Shown: piece after piece, positions 1-7,628 of the stretch
Layout: each line of letters starts with the position of its first letter
How positions within the stretch are numbered: position 1 is the first letter of the stretch
The notes under the pieces: generated by a model
What the model was told of the DNA's origin: nothing
The model's database searches: none
The model's input: only the letters and a program-made list of their open reading frames with translations
Origin: Catellatospora citrea
GTDB taxonomy: Bacteria; Actinomycetota; Actinomycetes; Mycobacteriales; Micromonosporaceae
DNA length: 64,000 nt
Direction: 5' to 3'
NCBI RefSeq assembly: GCF_003610235.1
Contig: NZ_RAPR01000001.1
Location: 3,038,001 to 3,102,000, forward strand
Made by a program: the position numbers and the translations under genes

Positions 1-1
1 C

Positions 2-529
2 GCCGCCAACCTGGACCCCCACATGGTGTCCGACGCCCACCGCACCCACCCCGAGCTGCTGCTGCGCGGCGAGCGCCGACCGAGCCCCGCGTACGGCGAC
101 CCGCGCCAGACCGCGGCCTCGTTCCACCCGCCGCTGCCCGCTCCCCCACCGCATGCGGCGACGATGCGCTACGACGCGGTGCACGACCTGGCCGGGCTGC
201 GCTCGTTCGTGACCGGCCACGCGGCCACCGCCGGGCTGAAGCCGGAGCGCTGCGACACGCTCGCCGACGTGGTGTCGGAGCTGGCCGGCGGCACCCTGGC
301 GCACACCGACCGCCCCGGTGCGGTCAGCGTGTGGCCGGAACGCGACCTGGTGGTCTGCCAGCTGCGCGACTCGGGCCAGTTCACCGACCCGCTGGCCGGG
401 CTGGTCCCGCCCGCCGTGCGGCGCGGCACGGACGCCCTGCTGGCCGCCCACCTGCAATGCGATCTGGTACGCGTGCACGCGCGCCCCGGCGCGACCACCG
501 TCCGCCTGCACATGGCCGTGCCAGACTGA
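2..529 (+). CDS. C-terminal part of a MEDS/HATPase-type anti-sigma-like regulatory protein (5' end outside window)
   Basis: The reading frame is open from the window edge, so the start lies upstream. The visible 175 residues begin in a segment typical of the end of a MEDS sensory domain (AHRTHPELLLRGERR). A HATPase_c_2-like domain follows, in the style of serine/threonine anti-sigma kinases: a helix with LRSFVTGHAATAGL, an N-box-like SELAGGTLAHT, a G1-like DSGQFTDPLAG, and the strand end ATTVRLHM. In the known family such proteins phosphorylate anti-anti-sigma factors or bind sigma factors. Here the usual N-box Asn (ELxxNSLxH) is replaced by Gly-Gly, so kinase activity is doubtful. The next gene is convergent, so nothing indicates an operon partner. 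Confidence 0.7.
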   Translation, partial: AANLDPHMVSDAHRTHPELLLRGERRPSPAYGDPRQTAASFHPPLPAPPPHAATMRYDAVHDLAGLRSFVTGHAATAGLKPERCDTLADVVSELAGGTLAHTDRPGAVSVWPERDLVVCQLRDSGQFTDPLAGLVPPAVRRGTDALLAAHLQCDLVRVHARPGATTVRLHMAVPD

Positions 530-552
530 CCGCCCCGCGCCGCGCCGGCGGC

Positions 553-1599
553 TCAGGCCGAGTCGCGGACGACGAGCTCGGTCGGCAGGATGGTGGCGTA
601 CTCGCGCGGCGCCTCCCCGGCCGCAGCCGCGAGCAGGCCCTGCACGGCCGTCGCGCCCATCAGCTCCACGGGCTGGCGCACCGTGGTCAGCGCCGGACGC
701 ACCTGGGCCGCCAGCGCGTGATCGTCGAATCCGACCACGGCCACGTCGTCGGGGATGCGCCGGCCGGCCTGGCGCAGGTAGCGCACCGCACCGGCGGCCA
801 TCACGTCGGACGCGGCGAACACCGCGTCGAGCTGCGGGCGCTGGTCGAGCAGGCGCTGCATGGCGTGCGCGGCGGACGCCTGGCTCCAGTCGCCGTACGC
901 GACCGGCAGGTCGGTCCGTCCCGACGCCTGGATCGCGTCGCGGTAACCGGCGAGCCGGTCGGCGCCCGGCCCGGTGTCCGGCGGCGCGGCGATGTGGCCG
1001 ATCGTCCGGTAACCCTTGCCCAGCAGGTATTCCACCGCCGCACGCGCACCGCCGCGGTTGTCGGCGTCCACATAGGGCAACTGGTACGGATGCAGCGGCC
1101 GGCCGACCACGGTGATCGGCAGCCCGAGCGCGGCCAGCGAGCCGGACAGCGGCAGCGGGCCGTGATCCGACACGATGATCACCCCGGCCACGTTGCCGGC
1201 CCGCAGGTAGCGGCCCACGGTCTCGGCCAGCGTGCCGGACACGTTGGTCACCAGCAGCGGCAGGTCGTAGCGGGCCAGCTCGGTCTCCGCCGCGCCGAGG
1301 AAACGGGCGAAGAACGGCTCGGTGAAGACCAGCCGGTGCCCGGCGTGCACCACGGCGGCGACGGCCCGCGCCCCGGCCGACGAGCGCCCCCAGGCCGCGC
1401 GCCGCCGCCGGTAGCCGAGCCGGCTCGCCGCGTCGCAGACTCGCTGGTATGCCTCGGCGCTGACCTGGCTGGAGTTGTTGAGCACGCGCGAGGCGGTCGC
1501 GATCGAGACACCGGCCGCGCGGGCCACCTCCGCCAGCGTGGCCGGGGAGGCCGCCCCGGCGGGTCCCGGGTGCTGCGTGGAAGCGCTCCCGTACGTCAT
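553..1599 (-). CDS. LacI/GalR-family transcriptional regulator
   Basis: This 348-residue protein has normal LacI-family length. An N-terminal helix-turn-helix at about residues 19-65 carries the family signature (TLAEVARAAGVSIATASRVLNN). It is followed by a periplasmic-binding-protein-like effector domain with the usual VVGRP, GFDDHALAAQVRPALTTVRQP and VVRDS landmarks. The ATG at 1599 is preferred over upstream in-frame codons because the HTH then begins at the usual position and the upstream extension is low-complexity. Such proteins repress sugar-uptake or hydrolase genes in response to a carbohydrate. No transporter or glycosidase operon is adjacent, so the target and ligand cannot be inferred. 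Confidence 0.9.
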   Translation of the reverse strand: MTYGSASTQHPGPAGAASPATLAEVARAAGVSIATASRVLNNSSQVSAEAYQRVCDAASRLGYRRRRAAWGRSSAGARAVAAVVHAGHRLVFTEPFFARFLGAAETELARYDLPLLVTNVSGTLAETVGRYLRAGNVAGVIIVSDHGPLPLSGSLAALGLPITVVGRPLHPYQLPYVDADNRGGARAAVEYLLGKGYRTIGHIAAPPDTGPGADRLAGYRDAIQASGRTDLPVAYGDWSQASAAHAMQRLLDQRPQLDAVFAASDVMAAGAVRYLRQAGRRIPDDVAVVGFDDHALAAQVRPALTTVRQPVELMGATAVQGLLAAAAGEAPREYATILPTELVVRDSA

Positions 1600-1679
1600 T
1601 GGTGCACCATAGCCCGCTGTTCCGGGGCGGCGGTAGGGTTCGCGCACGCCATCGTCCGCAGTGGCCGGACGGCACCGGC

Positions 1680-2183
1680 TCAGCCTGCGTAGACCAGGTC
1701 CATCGTGTCGGTGTGGCCCGGCCAGCTCAGCTCCAGCCGCCAGCAGCCCGCCCCCGGCAGGTCGATGATGGACGGACCGGGCCCGCCCTTGACCTCGCGG
1801 AGCACCGGCTCGCCCGTGCCGTCCCGCCGTGCCGTGATGGTCAGCGTGCCCGGCTCCGTCGTCTCCCGCGACACCCACAGGATCTTGTTGCTGACGCCGT
1901 CCTTGCGGTCGTAGGTCAGCGGGTGCCCGAACAGCACCGCGGCGATCTCACCCCGCACCCCGATCACGTGCGTGGCGACCGCGTCCCCGCTGAACCCGGC
2001 GTCCGCCCAGTCCGGCAGCCGACCGGTCTCGATCTTCGTCGCGGCACACCCCGGCGGCAGGGGCGCGGCGGCCGTCGACGCGCTCGGCGCGGCGGCGGGC
2101 TGGTCCTGCCCCGTGCAGCCGGCGGCGAGCGCGGCACAGGCAGCCAGGACGACGGCGGCGGAACGCCTCAGCAGTGCGGTCAT
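1680..2183 (-). CDS. Small secreted lipoprotein of unknown function
   Basis: A 167-residue protein with a lipoprotein signal: a basic N-terminus (MTALLRRS), a hydrophobic stretch and the lipobox LAAGC, placing the lipidated Cys near residue 23. A Ser/Ala/Pro-rich linker and a globular domain of about 120 residues follow, with no motif I recognise. It is expected to be anchored to the outer face of the membrane. It lies between a divergent MFS gene and the LacI gene. I do not recognise the family. Confidence 0.75.
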   Translation of the reverse strand: MTALLRRSAAVVLAACAALAAGCTGQDQPAAAPSASTAAAPLPPGCAATKIETGRLPDWADAGFSGDAVATHVIGVRGEIAAVLFGHPLTYDRKDGVSNKILWVSRETTEPGTLTITARRDGTGEPVLREVKGGPGPSIIDLPGAGCWRLELSWPGHTDTMDLVYAG

Positions 2184-2299
2184 GAGAGTCTCCCGGATAC
2201 GGGGCGGCGGGTCATCCGGGACGAGTCACGACGCGCTCCCCCGGTTCCGGGCGGCCGGCGCCTTGACCTCAAGCCTGGTTGAACTGGCAGGCTGTGCCG

Positions 2300-3556
2300 A
2301 TGCGCATGACGAATCGCCTGGTCCCGGCCGCCTACCGGGACGTGTTTCAGGTGCCGGGGTTCCGCCGCCTGCTGTCCGGCGAGACCGTCTCCTACCTCGG
2401 CGACGGCCTGAGCATCGTCACGATCTCGCTGCTGGCCATTCGCATCGCCGCCCCGGAGCATGCGGCCCTCGTCGTCGGCGCGGCCGTCGCCGCGTACACG
2501 CTGCCCGCCGCGCTCGGCGCGCTCGCGCTGGCCCCCTGGCTGCGCCGCGTCGACGCCCGCACCCTGGTCACCGCCAACGCGCTGCTGCGGGCCGGCGGCC
2601 TGGGCGCGGCCGCCGTGCTGCACCTGCTCGGGCTGCTCTCGCCCATCGGATACGTCGCCCTGCTGGCGGTCTCGTCACTGCTCGTCGCATGGGGGTCGGC
2701 CGGCACGTACACGCTGGTCAGCCGGCTTGTGCCGGCCGCGCAGCGGCTGCCCGCCAACACCTTGCTCGGCACCAGCCAGACCACCGCCATCATCGTCGGG
2801 CCGCCGCTGGCCGGGCTGCTGGTCGCGGCGACCGGCCCGGGGGTCGCGCTGGCCGTCGACGCGCTGACCTACCTCGTGCTGGCCGCTCAGCTGCGTCGCA
2901 TCCCCGCCGCGGCCGCGCCCGCCGAGCCCGAGGAGGCCCGCTCGGTCGGCGGCTTCCGCCTGCTGGCCCGGCGACCCGAGCTGCTGGGCCTGCTCGCGCT
3001 CACCGCGGTCTTCTTCTTCCTGTACGGCCCCGTCGAGGTCGCGCTGCCGCTGTTCATCGTCGACACGCTCGGCCGCTCCGCGGGCTTCCTGGGTGTCTAC
3101 TGGGCGGTCTTCGGCGTCGGCGCGCTGCTCGGCGGCCTGCTCGCGGGCGCGCTGCGGCGGGTGAATCCGTGGCCGTTCGCCATCGTGGTCATCGCGGGCT
3201 GGGGCGCCGCGCTGCTGCCGTTCGGCTTCACCACCTCGACCTGGATCACCCTGGTCGGGCTGGCCGTCGGCGGCCTGATCTACGGACCGTTCCCCGCCTT
3301 CAACATCACCCTGTTCCAGTCCGCGGCCGGTCCGGCCGACCTGCCCGCGGTGCTGGCCGCCCGGGGTTCGATCACCGTGGCGGCGGCCCCGATCGGGGCC
3401 GCGTTCGGCGGGCCGCTGGTCGCCTGGCTCGGACCGGGCGGCACGCTGCTGGCCTCGGGCGCGGCGACGGTGGCGCTGGCCGTGCTCGCGGCCACGCTGC
3501 GGCTGGCGAGCACGGCTCGGCGGCCCGCGCCGGCCGTCGCCACCCCCACGGCCTGA
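2300..3556 (+). CDS. MFS transporter (probable drug or metabolite exporter)
   Basis: A 418-residue protein with about 12 hydrophobic segments in two six-helix bundles separated by a charged loop near residues 190-215. It starts with the FRRLLSGETVSYLGDGLS segment typical of enterobactin-exporter/MFS_3-like actinobacterial transporters, where the helix-1 motif reads GxxxSxxGDGxx. The ATG at 2300 is chosen over a TTG at 2279 because it removes a short non-hydrophobic leader; an ATG at 2306 is equally possible. Substrate is unknown. The gene is divergent from the lipoprotein gene and stands alone. Confidence 0.85.
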   Translation: MRMTNRLVPAAYRDVFQVPGFRRLLSGETVSYLGDGLSIVTISLLAIRIAAPEHAALVVGAAVAAYTLPAALGALALAPWLRRVDARTLVTANALLRAGGLGAAAVLHLLGLLSPIGYVALLAVSSLLVAWGSAGTYTLVSRLVPAAQRLPANTLLGTSQTTAIIVGPPLAGLLVAATGPGVALAVDALTYLVLAAQLRRIPAAAAPAEPEEARSVGGFRLLARRPELLGLLALTAVFFFLYGPVEVALPLFIVDTLGRSAGFLGVYWAVFGVGALLGGLLAGALRRVNPWPFAIVVIAGWGAALLPFGFTTSTWITLVGLAVGGLIYGPFPAFNITLFQSAAGPADLPAVLAARGSITVAAAPIGAAFGGPLVAWLGPGGTLLASGAATVALAVLAATLRLASTARRPAPAVATPTA

Positions 3557-3619
3557 GTCGTCGGCAGCAGGAGTTTCGCCGAACAGCTCGTGCGATGCCC
3601 GCGGACGGCTCAGAGTCGA

Positions 3620-3922
3620 ATGATGGAGAACCAGGCCTGGCTGCAGATGCAGCAAGCGTTACGCGATATCGACTTCCCGGCGGATAAGCACGCAATCTTC
3701 TCACACGTCATCGAATACACCAGCGACGGTGACGTCCTGAAACTGGCGCGGACGCTGCCGCCCGAGGTCTACCGGAACATGTCCGAGGTGCGCAGCTCGG
3801 TCCGGCTCGACCCGTCGGTCGAGGAGGGCACCACGGTCACGCAGAAGGCGGCGCAGGCGCGCTCGCACAACAAGAAGGTCGCCTCGTACCTGCGCGAGGT
3901 CCCTGACACCGAGCTCAGCTGA
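3620..3922 (+). CDS. DUF2795 domain protein
   Basis: A protein of about 100 residues containing the short DUF2795 domain (around residues 10-58): a DIDFPADK entry, then a helical stretch with DVLKLARTLPPEVY. The C-terminal tail is polar. Members are small helical actinobacterial proteins with no established function. Start choice is uncertain between the adjacent ATGs at 3620 and 3623, with no strong ribosome-binding site at either. It ends just before a strong hairpin that it shares with the convergent secreted-protein gene. Confidence 0.7.
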   Translation: MMENQAWLQMQQALRDIDFPADKHAIFSHVIEYTSDGDVLKLARTLPPEVYRNMSEVRSSVRLDPSVEEGTTVTQKAAQARSHNKKVASYLREVPDTELS

Positions 3923-3930
3923 CCGGCCCG

Positions 3931-3956
3931 GCCGGGGCGGGCGGACCCGCCCCGGC
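3931..3956. terminator. Hairpin between convergent genes
   Basis: An 11-bp perfect inverted repeat (GCCGGGGCGGG / CCCGCCCCGGC) with a 4-nt loop lies in the 40-bp space between the convergent ends of the DUF2795 gene and the secreted Ig-like protein gene. It is a likely bidirectional terminator, although there is no clear U-tract. Confidence 0.6.
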
Positions 3957-3962
3957 AGGTTG

Positions 3963-6005
3963 TCACCGGGTGACGGTGACCGTCTTGGTGCCCGTGGTGG
4001 GGATGTTCACCGAGGTGGCGGTGGCGAAGTCGGCCCCGCCGTGCCAGAAGTGCTCGCCCTCGCCCCAGACCTTGAAGCGCGCCTTCTGCCCGCCGAGCAC
4101 CAGCATGTCGCAGGTCATCGCCGCCAGACGGCCGTCGCAGACGCCGCTGGTCTCGCCGGTCGCCGCGTGGTAGGCCACGTAGTAGCCGCCTACCGGCGCC
4201 TTGACGGTGACCTTGGTGCCCTTGCGCAGCCGGATGTCGTAGGGCGTGCTCTTGCCCGCCCGGACCTTGACCTTCGTCGCGCCGGACCGGCCGCCCGAGT
4301 TGCCGCTCCACTGTGGGGCGTGGTCGTCGGCGTAGAAGTGCACCGGCCACAGGTACGGCCCGAGGAAGTCGACACTGTACCGGCCGTCGGTGGCGACCGG
4401 CACGGAGATGCCCCCGCCGCCGTTGCTGTAGTCGATGTTGCCGAACCGGACGTAGGCGTTCTTGGCGGGGGTGCCGTCGGCGGCCCGGACGGTGCCGGTG
4501 ATGGCGCCCCGCCGGTCCAGCTTGATGGTCGGCCCGGTCACGGTCTCCCCGGCCACCGCGGTGACCACCGCGGCCAGGGTCTGGTTGCCGGTGCCGCCGT
4601 CGGCGGTCACCCACTGCGCGCCGTACGGCGAGGCGGTCTCGGCCCAGGGCTGCCCGTAGGCGAACAGCTGGTGGGGGCCGGGCTGCAGCCAGTCCAGGAC
4701 CACCTTGCCCTCGCTGTCGCTCGACATGCAGCCCATGCCGATGCTCAGCGCGCTCGGCGCGGTCGCCTCCACGCAGAAGCCCGCGACCGGGGCCCCGGTC
4801 TGGGCGTCCACGACCGTCGCGGCGATCCGCGCCGTGCGGCTGAGCACGACGGCGACCTCCGCCATGCCGCCCTCGGTGACCGTCACGGCGGCGAAGTTCA
4901 CCGAGTTGTAGCCGTCGGCCCAGATCGAGTAGCTCTGCCGCCCGACCGGCACGCCGTAGACCGTGGCCGAGCCGTCGACGCCCTCGGCCTGCGACTGGCC
5001 GGCGTGCACGTTGAAGGCCGGCACCGGCTCGCCGGTCACCGAGTCGGTCGCGGTGACGCGCACCGAGCCGTTCGCCAGCTGCGTGTCGTCGACGCGCGTG
5101 GTGGCGTCCGGGGTGACGGTCACCGGGTCGGCCTCGAAGCGGTCGCCCTTGCCGCGGGCGTACTGCGAGATGAGGCGGTTGTGGTCGGTGAACTGGACCG
5201 TGTACGCGGAAGGAAGGACCTCGACCTGGTACTCCCCCGCCTCGTCGGTGGTGGTGGTGTAGTTGAGGTTGCCCTGCTCGTTGCGCACCGCCACGTCGAC
5301 GCCGGCCAAGGCCACGCCGGCCCGGTCGGTGAAGCGGCCCGCGACGGTGCCGGTGCCCACCAGCGTGTCGTCCACGGTCACGGTCTGCCCGCCCGTCACC
5401 GTGTACCTCGTCGCGGAGGCGGAGTCGGCCGCACCCGGCGCGTACTGCTCCCGGGTCCAGCCGATCCGGAACGAGACCACGTAGGCGCCCTGCGACACCT
5501 GCAGCGAGTACCGGCCGTTCTCGTCGGTCTGCGCGGACACGCCGTCACCGCTGCCGACCGGCCCGGCCGACACCGAAACGCCCGCCATGCCGTTGCCGGC
5601 GCGGTCCCGGAACGTGCCCGTGATCGTGCCCAGCGGCAGCAGCTCTCCGTCGATGGTCAACTGAGCGCCCGGGGTCAGCAGGTAGCTCGACGATCCGTTG
5701 TAGGCCACCGTGCCGGGGGCGTACCACGTCTGGCGCCCGGACGACCAGTAACTCACCCGGTAGACCCCGGCCGGGAGGTTCGGCAGCGTGTAGTGGCCGG
5801 TGTCGTCGGTGCTGGTGAAGCCCGAGCCGGCACCGCTGAGCGAGGAGGCCGAGACGCTCACTCCCGCGGCCGGCAGGCCGCCGTCGGTGAGCCGCCCGGT
5901 GATGCTTGCCGTGCCGGCGGCCTGTGCCGGCGCGGCCGGCCCCAGGGTGCCGATGGCGAGCACGAGGGCGAGCACGCCCAGTCGTCTCGCTGAAGTTTTC
6001 AACAT
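3963..6005 (-). CDS. Secreted multi-domain protein with carboxypeptidase-regulatory-like/Ig-like repeats
   Basis: A 680-residue secreted protein. An N-terminal Sec signal peptide (MLKTSARRLGVLALVLAIG... ending APAQA, cleavage near residue 29) precedes at least four to five tandem beta-sandwich modules of the CarboxypepD_reg/Cna-B type. The modules are recognisable from recurring patterns such as ITGRLTDGGLPAAGVSV, GTFRDRAGNGMAGVSV, AGRFTDRAGVALAGVDV and GTVRAADGTPAKNAYV, each followed by a T(D/S)ENGRYSL-like turn. No catalytic domain is visible. Such proteins usually act as extracellular structural or adhesion factors, and this function is an inference. The start ATG immediately precedes the signal peptide. 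Confidence 0.8.
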   Translation of the reverse strand: MLKTSARRLGVLALVLAIGTLGPAAPAQAAGTASITGRLTDGGLPAAGVSVSASSLSGAGSGFTSTDDTGHYTLPNLPAGVYRVSYWSSGRQTWYAPGTVAYNGSSSYLLTPGAQLTIDGELLPLGTITGTFRDRAGNGMAGVSVSAGPVGSGDGVSAQTDENGRYSLQVSQGAYVVSFRIGWTREQYAPGAADSASATRYTVTGGQTVTVDDTLVGTGTVAGRFTDRAGVALAGVDVAVRNEQGNLNYTTTTDEAGEYQVEVLPSAYTVQFTDHNRLISQYARGKGDRFEADPVTVTPDATTRVDDTQLANGSVRVTATDSVTGEPVPAFNVHAGQSQAEGVDGSATVYGVPVGRQSYSIWADGYNSVNFAAVTVTEGGMAEVAVVLSRTARIAATVVDAQTGAPVAGFCVEATAPSALSIGMGCMSSDSEGKVVLDWLQPGPHQLFAYGQPWAETASPYGAQWVTADGGTGNQTLAAVVTAVAGETVTGPTIKLDRRGAITGTVRAADGTPAKNAYVRFGNIDYSNGGGGISVPVATDGRYSVDFLGPYLWPVHFYADDHAPQWSGNSGGRSGATKVKVRAGKSTPYDIRLRKGTKVTVKAPVGGYYVAYHAATGETSGVCDGRLAAMTCDMLVLGGQKARFKVWGEGEHFWHGGADFATATSVNIPTTGTKTVTVTR

Positions 6006-6235
6006 GACGTCCTCGAGGGGTACGCGAAGCGTCGCCGCGATCGCATTGATGGAGCCGCCCCGTGATCACATGCGGCGTACCCGATTGTCCACGAGGGACT
6101 CATTCCGTGCGTGTCCCCCGAATGTCGCCGTGCACCACCCGATCGTCCATCCGCCCAGCTCGTTGCCCTGTCATCGGCTACTGATCCGGGCACCCGGCAG
6201 ACGGGCCGGGTGGCGGCTCGCTACCGTGTTCTGCC

Positions 6236-6820
6236 GTGCCACCTACGCAGCGCCTGTTCGTCGCGGTCTACCCGCCCGCACCGGCGATCACCGACCTGGC
6301 CGGCCTGGTCTCCCGCCTGGCCTTCACCCGGCCGCACCCCGAGGGCCTGTCGCTGCGGCCCGTGCCGCCCGAGCAGTGGCACGTCACCGTGGCCTTCCTC
6401 GGCGAACTCGACCCCGCCCAGCTCGACACGACGATCGCGGCGATGAGCGCCGTCGCTTCGGCGACCCCACGCGCCCCGCGGTTGCGCCTGTCCGGCGGCG
6501 GCCGCTTCCCCAACGGGCGAGCGGCGGCGATCTGGGCCGGCCTGCACGGTGACCTCGATGACCTGCACGAACTCGCGAACCGGCTGCGCCGCGCGCTGAC
6601 CGAGGCGCGCGCGCCCTTCGACCCGCGCCCGTACCAGCCGCACCTGACCCTGGCCCGGCCCGGCGACCGGCTCGGCCCCGACGAACTGCGAGAGATCATG
6701 GACCAGCTCGACGCGTACGACGGACCGGCCTGGCCCGCGCCCGCGCTGGTACTCATGCGCAGCGACCACCCGGTGAGCAACCACTACACCGAGGTGTTCC
6801 GCGCACCCCTGCCCGCCTGA
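6236..6820 (+). CDS. thpR: RNA 2',3'-cyclic phosphodiesterase (2H phosphoesterase, ThpR/LigT-like)
   Basis: A 194-residue protein with the two H-x-T/S-x motifs of the 2H superfamily: HVTVAFLG (around residue 47) and HLTLARP (around residue 139). These are spaced as expected for LigT/ThpR enzymes, which open 2',3'-cyclic phosphates at RNA ends to 2'-phosphate. The N-terminus (RLFVAVYPP) and length also match the family. The GTG start is preceded by a -10-like TACCGT about 10 nt upstream and no Shine-Dalgarno, so a leaderless transcript is likely. The methyltransferase gene begins 15 bp downstream and is probably co-transcribed. Confidence 0.85.
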   Translation: MPPTQRLFVAVYPPAPAITDLAGLVSRLAFTRPHPEGLSLRPVPPEQWHVTVAFLGELDPAQLDTTIAAMSAVASATPRAPRLRLSGGGRFPNGRAAAIWAGLHGDLDDLHELANRLRRALTEARAPFDPRPYQPHLTLARPGDRLGPDELREIMDQLDAYDGPAWPAPALVLMRSDHPVSNHYTEVFRAPLPA

Positions 6821-6835
6821 CCCCGAGGAGCAACC

Positions 6836-7564
6836 GTGGAACGCGACATCCGCACCGTCGACGACGTGCTGAGACTGATGGACACCCTGTTCGCGCCGGA
6901 CGCCGACCGCTGGACCGCCGACGGCGCCTCCTGGTGGGACGGCTTCTACGCGGACCGCTCGCGCGAGGTGCCGTTCTTCGCCGCGAAGCCGGACGAGAAC
7001 CTGGCCTCCTACCTCGACCGCGGGCTGATCACTCCGGGCCGCGCCCTCGACCTGGGCTGCGGTCCCGGCCGCAACGCCGTGCACCTCGCCGCGCTGGGGT
7101 TCGAGGTCGACGCCGTCGACCTGTCCCCGGCCGCACTCGCCTGGGCGCAGGACCGGGCCACCGAGGCGTCGGTCGACGTCCGCTTCCTGTGCGGCGACGC
7201 GTTCGCGCTGGACCTGACCGGCCCGTACGACCTGATCTACGACTCCGGCTGCTTCCACCACCTGCCGCCGCACCGCCGCATCAGCTACCTGCAGCTGCTG
7301 GACCGGAGCCTGGCCCCGGGCGGCCACTTCGGCCTGAGCTGCTTCGCGGCCGGCGGCATGGGCTCCGAGGAGTCCGATGCCGACCTCTACCGCCACGGGC
7401 GGCTGCACGGCGGCCTGGCCTACACCGCCGAGTCGCTGCGCGGCATCTTCGCCGACCTGACCGAGGTCGAGCTGCGCCGGATGCACGACGAGCCGGCCGA
7501 CTCCGCACTGTTCGGCGAGCCCTTCCTGTGGACGGCGCTGTTCCGCCGCGCGGCTCGGCCCTGA
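6836..7564 (+). CDS. Class I SAM-dependent methyltransferase
   Basis: A 242-residue Rossmann methyltransferase. Motif I is LDLGCGPGRNAVHLA (around residues 64-78), followed by the acidic strand end VDAVDLSPAAL and a motif IV-like DLIYDSGCFHHLPPHRR. The HLPP/HHL segment resembles the thiopurine or tellurite-resistance-type methyltransferase group. The substrate cannot be read from sequence. The GTG start has a good ribosome-binding site (GAGGAG, 7-8 nt upstream). It follows thpR closely, suggesting a two-gene transcript that ends at the hairpin before the convergent metallophosphoesterase gene. Confidence 0.8.
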   Translation: MERDIRTVDDVLRLMDTLFAPDADRWTADGASWWDGFYADRSREVPFFAAKPDENLASYLDRGLITPGRALDLGCGPGRNAVHLAALGFEVDAVDLSPAALAWAQDRATEASVDVRFLCGDAFALDLTGPYDLIYDSGCFHHLPPHRRISYLQLLDRSLAPGGHFGLSCFAAGGMGSEESDADLYRHGRLHGGLAYTAESLRGIFADLTEVELRRMHDEPADSALFGEPFLWTALFRRAARP

Positions 7565-7582
7565 CGGCACAGCCTGGACACA

Positions 7583-7617
7583 CGTCGGGCCGGGACCAGC
7601 ACGGCCCCGGCCCGACG
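7583..7617. terminator. Hairpin between convergent genes
   Basis: Inverted repeat with perfect 12-bp arms (CGTCGGGCCGGG and CCCGGCCCGACG, 11-nt loop) in the 64-bp gap between the convergent methyltransferase and metallophosphoesterase genes. It is a likely bidirectional terminator. Confidence 0.7.
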
Positions 7618-7628
7618 CGTTACATCCG

